DNA of 33,593 nucleotides from Thermoplasmata archaeon (GTDB lineage: Archaea; Thermoplasmatota; Thermoplasmata; Lutacidiplasmatales; UBA184), in assembly GCA_030037265.1 (NCBI GenBank), contig JASHRQ010000046.1:1-33593 (forward strand). Reading direction: 5' to 3'. Of this stretch, positions 27,143 to 33,593 are shown piece by piece (the stretch's first letter is position 1; the number at the start of each line of letters is the position of its first letter). The notes below the pieces were generated by a model. That model was not told where the DNA came from, did not search any database, and was given only the letters and a program-made list of their open reading frames with translations. Made by a program: the position numbers and the translations under genes.

Positions 27143-27342
27143 GCGGTCGCCCCCGCCGGCGGGCCGCCGGCCGGCGAGTACCGGCCGCAGACGGAGGCGC
27201 CGCAGCGGGCGCACGGCCCGGTCGGGGCGAGGTGGAAGCTGCTCCCCGCGCCCGGCGCGTCGGGCGTCACCGCGAGGTGGTCCGTCGGGAGGTGGCCGCA
27301 CCGGCACCGTCGGGCGGTGGCGCGAGACGTCGACGAGGACAT
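27133..27342 (-). CDS. Small putative zinc-binding protein
   Basis: 69 aa with 'CRCGHLPTDHLAV...CARCGASVCGRY'. Confidence 0.4.
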   Translation of the reverse strand: MSSSTSRATARRCRCGHLPTDHLAVTPDAPGAGSSFHLAPTGPCARCGASVCGRYSPAGGPPAGATAQP

Positions 27343-27451
27343 CCGGGGGGCTCCGCGGCGGCGTACCGTCGCGCGGCCCAGAAAGCGTTGTCGGCGAACC
27401 GCCCGCCGCCGGGGAGGGAACCGCTAAGGGCCCGGACCGCTCGCGCGCGCC

Positions 27452-28165
27452 GTGGAGGTCGGCGGCTGCCCCGTGCCGGACGACTGCCTCGTCGACGTCG
27501 AGAACGACGTCTGGGCCCGCGCGGACGGGCCGGGCGGCGCCTACGTCGTGGGACTCCTCGCGTCCCACGCCGCGTTCGCGGGCCGGCTCCTGTCGGTCCG
27601 GTTCCGGCCGCTCGAGGGCCCGGTGGAGCGCGGCCGCAGCGTCGCGACGATCGAGAGCGGCCGGCTCACCGGCCCGGTACGGCTCCCGTTCTCGGGCACG
27701 ATCGTCGAGCGGAACCCGCTCCTGCTCGAGCGGCCGAAGTGGGTCAACGACTCGCCGTACGACCGCGGCTGGTTCGTCCGGGCGGTGCCCGCCGACCCGA
27801 ACGAGCCCGCGCGGACGCTCGCCCGTCCGGAGGCCGCGCGGGCCGCGCTCGCCGCGCAGATCGCCGAGCGGCGGATCCAGTGCTACCCCGCCGCGCCGGA
27901 CCTCGAGATGATCGAGATCGGCTCGGAGTGCAGCGCGATCCTCGCGAAGCTGGACGACGAGCTCGCCCGCCGGGCCCCCGACGACATCGTGCTCCTCGTC
28001 TCGGACGACCCCACGAGCCCGATCGAGCTCGTGCGCTGGACCGACCGGACCGGCCACACGGTCCTCCACCACCGGGTGGACGGGACCCTCCACCGGTTCC
28101 TCATCCGCAAGGAGGCGCACCCGGTCCCGCGGCCGCCCGAGCGCGGGACGCCGGCGGAGCCGTAG
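27452..28165 (+). CDS. GcvH-like (lipoyl-site K->R) fused to a TusA-like domain
   Basis: N-terminal 'YVVGLLASHAAFAGRLLSVRFRPLEGPVERGRSVATIESGRLTGPVRLPFSGTIVERNPLLLERPKWVNDSPYDRGWFVRAVPAD' parallels GcvH; C-terminal 'IEIGSECSAILAKLDDELARRAPDDIVLLVSDDPTSPIELVRWTDRTGHTVL..RFLIRK' parallels TusA/SirA. Confidence 0.75.
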   Translation: MEVGGCPVPDDCLVDVENDVWARADGPGGAYVVGLLASHAAFAGRLLSVRFRPLEGPVERGRSVATIESGRLTGPVRLPFSGTIVERNPLLLERPKWVNDSPYDRGWFVRAVPADPNEPARTLARPEAARAALAAQIAERRIQCYPAAPDLEMIEIGSECSAILAKLDDELARRAPDDIVLLVSDDPTSPIELVRWTDRTGHTVLHHRVDGTLHRFLIRKEAHPVPRPPERGTPAEP

Positions 28166-28176
28166 GCGTCCCGCGC

Positions 28177-29043
28177 TCAGGCCGTCTTCTCGACCGGCAC
28201 CCGGACGCGGTTCCCCCACTCCGACCAGGAGCCGTCGTAGTTCCGCACGTCCGGGTAGCCCAGGAGGTAGGTGAGGACGTACCAGGTGTGGCTCGACCGC
28301 TCCCCGATCCGGCAGTAGGTGATGACCGGCTTCCCCGGCACGACGCCCTTCGGCGCGTAGAGCGCCTCCAGCTCCTCGCGCGACTTGAACGTCCCGTCGT
28401 CCCGCACCGCCTGGGCCCACGGGATGTTCGCGGCGCCCGGGATGTGGCCCCCGCGCTGGGCGGCCTCGTTCGGGTACTCGGGGGGCGCGGTGATCTCGCC
28501 GGAGAACTCCTTCGGCCCGCGCACGTCGACGAGCGCGGAGCCGCCGGCCTTCACGTCGGGCAGGCGGCCGAGCACGTCGTCGAAGAACACCCGGATCCGC
28601 TCGTTCGGCTTCGCGGCCGCGCTGAACTGCGTCGCGGGGTAGCTCGGGACGTCCTTGGTGAGCGGGCGGTCCTCGGCGACCCACTTCTTCCGCCCGCCGT
28701 CGACCAGCCGGACGTCGCGGACGCCGTGGTACTTGAACACCCAGAAGGCGAACGCGGCGAACCAGTTGTTGAAGTCGCCGTACAGCACGAGCGTCGTGTC
28801 GGGCCCGATCCCGCTCCGCCGGAACAGCGCCGTCAGCTGCGGCCCCCCCAGGATGTCGCGCGACGTCGGGTCGTTGATGTCCTTCCGCCAGTCGAACAGC
28901 ACCGAGCCCGGCACGTGGCCGGTGACGTAGTTCGCCGCGGGGTCGTAGTCGACCTCCGCGATGCGGACCGCCGGGTCCTTGAGGTGCTTCCCGACCCATT
29001 CGGTATCGACGAGCGTTTCCGGATGCGCGTAGCTGGCTCCCAT
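28177..29043 (-). CDS. sseA: Thiosulfate/3-mercaptopyruvate sulfurtransferase (tandem rhodanese)
   Basis: 'LVDTEWVGKHLKDPAVRIAEVD', 'YVTGHVPGSVLFDW', active-site loop 'YCRIGERSSHTWYVLTYLLGYPDVRNYDGSWSEWGN'. Confidence 0.93.
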   Translation of the reverse strand: MGASYAHPETLVDTEWVGKHLKDPAVRIAEVDYDPAANYVTGHVPGSVLFDWRKDINDPTSRDILGGPQLTALFRRSGIGPDTTLVLYGDFNNWFAAFAFWVFKYHGVRDVRLVDGGRKKWVAEDRPLTKDVPSYPATQFSAAAKPNERIRVFFDDVLGRLPDVKAGGSALVDVRGPKEFSGEITAPPEYPNEAAQRGGHIPGAANIPWAQAVRDDGTFKSREELEALYAPKGVVPGKPVITYCRIGERSSHTWYVLTYLLGYPDVRNYDGSWSEWGNRVRVPVEKTA

Positions 29044-29187
29044 GTGGGGTCCCTTCCGGCGGCCACCGGGTCGTCCCCGCTTAATACGCCAGCGACGGGC
29101 GCATCCGGCGGCCCGGCCCGCAGATTCGGCGCGGGCTTGAGCGCAGAAAACGGCTCGCTTGCCCGGGGCGAGCAGCGCGCGCCGCGC

Positions 29188-29505
29188 TCAGTCGCGCCGG
29201 CCGCGCCGGGGGAGCTCGTCCGTCGACACCTCGATCGTCTCCGGGTCGAAGCCGAGCCGCTCGAGCTCCGAGCGGATCCGCGCGCGGTGGTCGCCCTGGA
29301 GGTACACCTCGCCCTCGACGACCGACCCGCCGGTCGCGAGCCGGTTCTTGAGCGTCCGGGTCGTCTCGGCGAGGTCCGTCCCGGACGGGAAGCCGGAGAT
29401 GACCGTCGCCGGCTTGTTGTAGCGACGGGGCTCGACGCGGACCCGGATCCGCGCGGTCTCTCGGTCGAGGGCGCTCAGGATCTCGTCGAACTCCTCGTTA
29501 CCCAT
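29188..29505 (-). CDS. aIF1/SUI1-family translation initiation factor
   Basis: 'RIRVRVEPRRYNKPATVISGFPSGTDLAETTRTLKNRLATGGSVVEGEVYLQGDHRARIRSELERLGF' matches the SUI1 pattern. Confidence 0.88.
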   Translation of the reverse strand: MGNEEFDEILSALDRETARIRVRVEPRRYNKPATVISGFPSGTDLAETTRTLKNRLATGGSVVEGEVYLQGDHRARIRSELERLGFDPETIEVSTDELPRRGRRD

Positions 29506-29551
29506 GGTCGAACTACTTCCCTAGGACCGGCGACCCGCGCACGAGGTTCCC

Positions 29552-29595
29552 CGCCCGGACGCAGGGCCCGGTTCGGGCCCTGCGTCCCACGGGCG
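29552..29595 (-). promoter_or_regulatory. Strong hairpin in the apparent 5' leader of the aIF1 gene
   Basis: 14-bp perfect stem GGACGCAGGGCCCG/CGGGCCCTGCGTCC (29557-29570 / 29574-29587, 3-nt loop), plus 5 more bp CGCCC/GGGCG after a 3-nt bulge. Confidence 0.65.
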
Positions 29596-29651
29596 TACGG
29601 AGGAAGATTCTCGGGGCAGCACCGGATTCCTCGGGTCGATGCGGGCGGACG

Positions 29652-29657
29652 TTATAG
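29652..29657 (-). promoter_or_regulatory. TATA-like box upstream of the aIF1 gene
   Basis: Minus strand GGGCTATAACGTCC, the only AT-rich box near the expected position. Confidence 0.45.
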
Positions 29658-29703
29658 CCCCTGCGTCGGGACCGAACGGTGGGGCGCGCGCCGCGCGCAG
29701 ACC

Positions 29704-30486
29704 CTACCGTTCCTGCCACCGGTAGAGCGAGAGCGCGATGGCGGTGCCGACGACCGCGGACACGACCAGGAGGACCGCGTCGCCGGCCATCGAGAACCCG
29801 AACGACACGCCCGCGGGCACGAGCCCGACCGACCGCTGCACCAGGAGCGCCGCGTACGTCCCCGGGAGGAACCAGGCGATCGCCGCCCAGGCCGACGGCA
29901 GGATCCAGATCGGCAGGTACAGCGGGCTCAGCATGCCGACCGAGGTGAACAGGAGCCCGCCCACGGGCCAGATCTCCCGCTGGCTCTTCACGCGGCTCGA
30001 GACCGCGATGCCGATCGCGGAGAACAGGACCCACAGCACGCCGATCGACCCGGCGAGCGCGACCCAGGCGTACCAGGGGACCGGGACCGCCCACGACAGC
30101 AGGAACGCGAGCGCGACGTAGGCGGGGATCGCGGAGATGAGGTTCGAGAAGGCGATGCCGAACAGGTACCGTACCTTCCCGAGCGGCGAGACGACGAACA
30201 GGTCCTGGAGCGAGTGCTGGATCCGCCAGTAGGCGGAGTCGCCGAGCACCCAGTTCCCGATGTTCTGGGTCGTGAACAGCATCGCCCCCACGATCTCGAC
30301 CGGCCAGAGCGCCGGCGGCGAGATCAGCTTCAGGAAGAACAGGAACATGAACGGCAGCAGCACGGGCGCGACGGTCGCGGCCGGGTTCCGGCTGATCCAT
30401 CGCCAGCCGATGAGCCCGAACGGCGCGAGGAAGTGCCCGCGCATCGGGACCTCCCCCGGCGGGGCCGAGACGAGCGCCGTCGCCAC
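29704..30486 (-). CDS. ABC-2 type permease (start GTG 30486 or ATG 30444)
   Basis: Six-TM ABC-2 permease pattern; lies 2 bp after the upstream permease gene. Confidence 0.82.
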   Translation of the reverse strand: MATALVSAPPGEVPMRGHFLAPFGLIGWRWISRNPAATVAPVLLPFMFLFFLKLISPPALWPVEIVGAMLFTTQNIGNWVLGDSAYWRIQHSLQDLFVVSPLGKVRYLFGIAFSNLISAIPAYVALAFLLSWAVPVPWYAWVALAGSIGVLWVLFSAIGIAVSSRVKSQREIWPVGGLLFTSVGMLSPLYLPIWILPSAWAAIAWFLPGTYAALLVQRSVGLVPAGVSFGFSMAGDAVLLVVSAVVGTAIALSLYRWQER

Positions 30487-30488
30487 CG

Positions 30489-31259
30489 TCAGCCCTCCCG
30501 GACCTGGCGCCGGGCCCAATAGAGGGCGAACAGGAACGCGGCCGCGCTGAGCGTCACCAAGCTCGCGAGCGCGAGCTCCACCTGCCCCGCGGAGAGCGAG
30601 AGGATGCCGGCCGCCCGCTCGGCGAGCGCGGTCGCGCCGCTCGAGGGGAGGACGAGCGCGAGCGGCTGGAGGTACGCGGGGAACAGCCAGAGCGGGTAGA
30701 AGACCGGCGGCAGCACCCCGAACAGGTTGTAGAACAGCGTGGCGTACGGCCAGATCACCCGCATGTCGTGGAACAGCGTCGAGAACGTGTAGCCGATCGA
30801 CGAGACGAACACCCACGTGAGGCCCAGGAGCCCCGCGAGCACGAGCGTCGCCGAGACCCCGAGCGGCACGATCACGACGGCCGCGACGAACAGCACGACG
30901 ATCGGCAGCATGTACGCGATGCCGACGCCGGTCGCGAGGCCGAGGAAGTACGCCTCCGGGGTCAGCGGCGAGGCGTGGTACAGCTCGTGGAGCTTGTGGT
31001 CGATGCGGATGAACGCCGCCTCGTTCTGGACGCGCTGGCCCGTCTGGAAGGCGGAGTACAGGACCGCGCCGACGAGCGTGTACGGCAGGTAGCTGCGCGC
31101 GAGCACCGAGACGAAGACAAGGAAGATCACCTGGACGGTGACCGAGACGGCGATCGCGAGCCCCTCGTGCATCTGCACGCGGAGCTCCGTCGCGGCGAAC
31201 GCCCCGGCGCCGCTCCAGCGGGAGCGGAACCGGTCGACGAGCGTCGCCTCACGATTCAT
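30489..31259 (-). CDS. ABC-2 type permease
   Basis: Multiple TM segments; start overlaps the end of the ATPase gene by 11 nt. Confidence 0.82.
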   Translation of the reverse strand: MNREATLVDRFRSRWSGAGAFAATELRVQMHEGLAIAVSVTVQVIFLVFVSVLARSYLPYTLVGAVLYSAFQTGQRVQNEAAFIRIDHKLHELYHASPLTPEAYFLGLATGVGIAYMLPIVVLFVAAVVIVPLGVSATLVLAGLLGLTWVFVSSIGYTFSTLFHDMRVIWPYATLFYNLFGVLPPVFYPLWLFPAYLQPLALVLPSSGATALAERAAGILSLSAGQVELALASLVTLSAAAFLFALYWARRQVREG

Positions 31260-32178
31260 CGTCGATCGACCTCCCGACGACGCGGAGGAACGCCTCCTCG
31301 AGCGAGACCGGACCGACGGTCGCCGGAAGCTTCGCCCGCATCGCGAGCGCGAGGAGCTCCTGGACGCGCGACGGGTCGGTCACGACGTGGACCGACTCCC
31401 CGTCCTGGACCGTCGGCCCGAAGGTGCCGAGCTCGGGCAGGATCGCGCGCCCGCCGGTGACCGAGACCCGGAGCGTGCCGCCCATGCTCTGCTTGAGCTC
31501 CTCCGCCGTCCCGGCCGCGAGGAGCTTCCCGCGGTCGATGATGTACACCCGCTGCGACAGCGTCTCGGCCTCGTCCAGGTAGTGCGTCGTGAGGAGGAGC
31601 GTCGACCCCTTCCGCGTCAGGTTCCGGAGCGACTCCCAGACCTCCCGGCGGGCGAACGGGTCCATGCCGATCGTCGGCTCGTCCAGGAACAGCAGCGGCG
31701 CCTCCGTCGCGATGACCGTCGCGACCATCACGCGCTGGCGCTGGCCGCCGGAGAGCGTGATCGAGAGGCGGTCGGCCACCTCGGTGAGCCCCATCTGGGC
31801 GAGCGCGGACTCGGTCCGGTCCTTCGCCGTTCCACGCGAGAAGCCGCGCGCGCGGAGGTAGGTGTACGCCTGCTCGCGCGGCGTGAGGTGGAAGAACGGC
31901 TTCCCCTCCTGCGGGACGACGGCGATGAACGGGCGGACCGACTCCGGACTCGCGATGGCGTCCTTCCCGAACACCTCCACGCGCCCGGAGGTGGGCGCGA
32001 GGAGCGTCGAGGCGATCCGGAGGAACGTCGTCTTCCCGGCCCCGTTGCGGCCCAGCAGGGCGACGCGCTGGCCCTCGGCGATGCTCAGCGAGACCCCCGA
32101 CAGCGCCTCGACGGGGGAGGCGTTCCGCGGGCGGTAGACCTTTCGGACGTCCGCCGCGACGAGCGCGTCGCCGCTCAT
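31249..32178 (-). CDS. ABC transporter ATP-binding protein
   Basis: Walker A 'LLGRNGAGKTT', signature 'LSGGQRQRV', Walker B 'LLFLDEPTIGMD', H-loop 'LLTTHYLDEAE'. Confidence 0.97.
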   Translation of the reverse strand: MSGDALVAADVRKVYRPRNASPVEALSGVSLSIAEGQRVALLGRNGAGKTTFLRIASTLLAPTSGRVEVFGKDAIASPESVRPFIAVVPQEGKPFFHLTPREQAYTYLRARGFSRGTAKDRTESALAQMGLTEVADRLSITLSGGQRQRVMVATVIATEAPLLFLDEPTIGMDPFARREVWESLRNLTRKGSTLLLTTHYLDEAETLSQRVYIIDRGKLLAAGTAEELKQSMGGTLRVSVTGGRAILPELGTFGPTVQDGESVHVVTDPSRVQELLALAMRAKLPATVGPVSLEEAFLRVVGRSIDDES

Positions 32179-32332
32179 GGGTCCCGCGCGGGTTCCGTCA
32201 TCGCTCGCTCCGTCGGACCCGCGGTCCGCACCGCCGGCCCGGCCGGCTTAGCCGGGAGCCCGACGGACTCCCCTCCCACCCGCCGGCGAGTCCCCTTCGG
32301 TCCCCGTCCCGGGGACCCCGCACCCGGGGGTC

Positions 32333-32758
32333 CTAGCCGCCGCACCCGCAGCCGCCGCCGTTGGCCGCGTTGCTCCCGCAGGAGCTGCAGCCGCCCGCTA
32401 TCCCCGCTTCGTCGGGCTCGGGCAGTTTCGGGTTGGTGATCTTGAACCCGGATTCCTGGAGGGTCTCCACGTAGTCGACGACCGCGCCGTCCACGAACTG
32501 CTGGCTGCTCGGGTCGACGAGGATCGAGAGCCCGTTCACCTTGACGACGGTGTCGTCCGACCGGGGCTTCGAGAACGCCATCCCGAACATCACGGCCGAC
32601 GCGCCCCCCCCGCATCCACAGCCGCCCCCGCCGCAGCCGCATCCCCCGCCGCTGCCTCCCGGCTGCGCGTAGATGCGGACCCCGACCTCGCCTTTCTGGG
32701 ACTGGATCAGTCGGCGAATCTGCTCGGTGGCCACGGGCTTGAACTCGACAGAGATCAT
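32333..32758 (-). CDS. HesB/IscA-type iron-sulfur carrier with Cys/Gly-rich insertions
   Basis: 'DTVVKVNGLSILVDPSSQQFVDGAVVDYVETLQESGFKITNPKLPE' is the A-type carrier core; 'GGCGCGGGGCGCGG' insert and 'GGCSSCGSNAANGGGCGCGG' tail. Confidence 0.85.
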   Translation of the reverse strand: MISVEFKPVATEQIRRLIQSQKGEVGVRIYAQPGGSGGGCGCGGGGCGCGGGASAVMFGMAFSKPRSDDTVVKVNGLSILVDPSSQQFVDGAVVDYVETLQESGFKITNPKLPEPDEAGIAGGCSSCGSNAANGGGCGCGG

Positions 32759-32906
32759 CGGAGCGCCTCGGACGGTACCGACGAGCGGGTGGGGACTGAT
32801 AAGCGTTCTGCCTTTGACTCGCAGTCGCTTTCCCGTCGTTCACCGCGCGACAGACCGCGGCCCGAGGTGGGGCCGCGGCCGGAGGCGTCGGGAGCCGCGC
32901 GCCGCG

Positions 32907-33593
32907 CTACGGCGAGGGCGGGGGCCGGGACGCGGGGATCGCCGTACCGTCGTACGACTCCCTCCAGCAGACCTTCGCGACGGCGTTCGTGAAGCCCGGC
33001 GGGAGCCCCACGGACCCGAGCATGAGCCGGACGTCCTCCCGGGAAAGCTCGCCCACGGCGATAAGCACCCCGACGTACACCGCGAGCGCGATGAGCCCGA
33101 TCCCCACCAGCTCGTACCAGCGGTTGACCGTCACCACGGCGTTGAACCGGGACATCACGAGGAACTCCGCCGCCGCGGCGACTAAGATCGTGACGGCCGG
33201 ACGCCAGCGCACCGGGACCCGGACGAGCCGGTAGAGGAAGTAGGCGTTGAGGATCAGCGCGGCGATCGACGACAGGAGCGCGGAGAACGAGAGCGCGGCC
33301 AGGCCGGTGAATCCGAGCACGCCGCCGGAATGGATGAACCAGAACGCCGAGCCGAACAGCACCGCCACCTGCGTGAGGGTGAGGTAGAGCTCGAGCCGCT
33401 GCTGGCCGACGGCGTTGAGCGAGGTCCCGATGATCTGGCTCAGCGACAGCGGCACGGCCGACAGCGCGAGCAGCGCGAGCGGCACGGCCCCGCCGCCGCC
33501 CGGCAGGTACGAGTGCGTCGACAGGTCGAACCCGGTCGCGTAGGTGTTGTTGAACAGGATCCCGAGGAGCGTCGAGCGATAGACGACGAACAG
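32907..33593 (-). CDS. Polysaccharide biosynthesis/flippase-like (MOP superfamily) membrane protein, truncated by the right edge
   Basis: Polytopic; frame remains open to the window edge ('FVVYRSTLLGILFNNTYATGFDLSTHSYLPGGGGAVPLALLALSAVPLSLSQIIGTSLNAVGQQRLELYLT'). Confidence 0.7.
   Translation of the reverse strand: MFVVYRSTLLGILFNNTYATGFDLSTHSYLPGGGGAVPLALLALSAVPLSLSQIIGTSLNAVGQQRLELYLTLTQVAVLFGSAFWFIHSGGVLGFTGLAALSFSALLSSIAALILNAYFLYRLVRVPVRWRPAVTILVAAAAEFLVMSRFNAVVTVNRWYELVGIGLIALAVYVGVLIAVGELSREDVRLMLGSVGLPPGFTNAVAKVCWRESYDGTAIPASRPPPSP

Noticed and set aside
29557-29587. tRNA-like T-arm (GGTTCGGGCC) in the hairpin near 29570
   Set aside because: The T-loop position equivalent to A58 is G and no acceptor stem or anticodon arm can be drawn; better explained as a simple hairpin.
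26785-30522. 1245-aa plus-strand ORF
   Set aside because: Spans several well-supported genes on both strands in the wrong frame; Arg/Pro/Gly-rich, low-complexity translation typical of spurious ORFs in GC-rich DNA.
32301-32319. GGTCCCC-GTCCC-GGGGACC hairpin downstream of the IscA-like gene, as a terminator
   Set aside because: Short, GC-only, no T-tract; archaeal termination usually relies on T-rich sequence, so evidence is insufficient.
1-33593. CRISPR arrays, rRNA or tRNA genes
   Set aside because: Looked for regularly spaced repeats and tRNA/rRNA signatures in intergenic regions; none recognised by eye. A tRNAscan-SE and CRISPR finder run would settle this.

Overview
High-GC archaeal chromosome segment, probably Thermoplasmatota (inferred from an HTH-10 bacterioopsin-activator-type regulator, a tricorn-factor-type M1 aminopeptidase, an aIF1/SUI1 protein, a Roadblock/LC7 protein, and TATA-like boxes about 24-30 nt upstream of many start codons). 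About 35 genes can be supported, mostly metabolic, redox, membrane and surface proteins. The left ~4 kb looks accessory: a TnpB C-terminus at the edge, a truncated cyclase-like gene fragment, and a 104-bp MITE-like inverted-repeat element flanked by CTAG. The most unusual coding signal is at 27452-28165: a GcvH-like domain in which the lipoyl-lysine position is Arg, fused to a TusA-like domain that keeps the Cys but has lost the CPxP motif. It is convergent with a rhodanese gene 11 bp away, suggesting a possible non-lipoylated sulfur-handling protein. Other notable signals are a near-perfect 19-bp hairpin in the apparent leader of the aIF1 gene, a Cys/Gly-expanded IscA-like protein, an SDR without the YxxxK motif, and an orphan AbiEii-like nucleotidyltransferase. 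No rRNA, tRNA or CRISPR array was recognised. Family calls come from reading motifs by eye; no database search was run.
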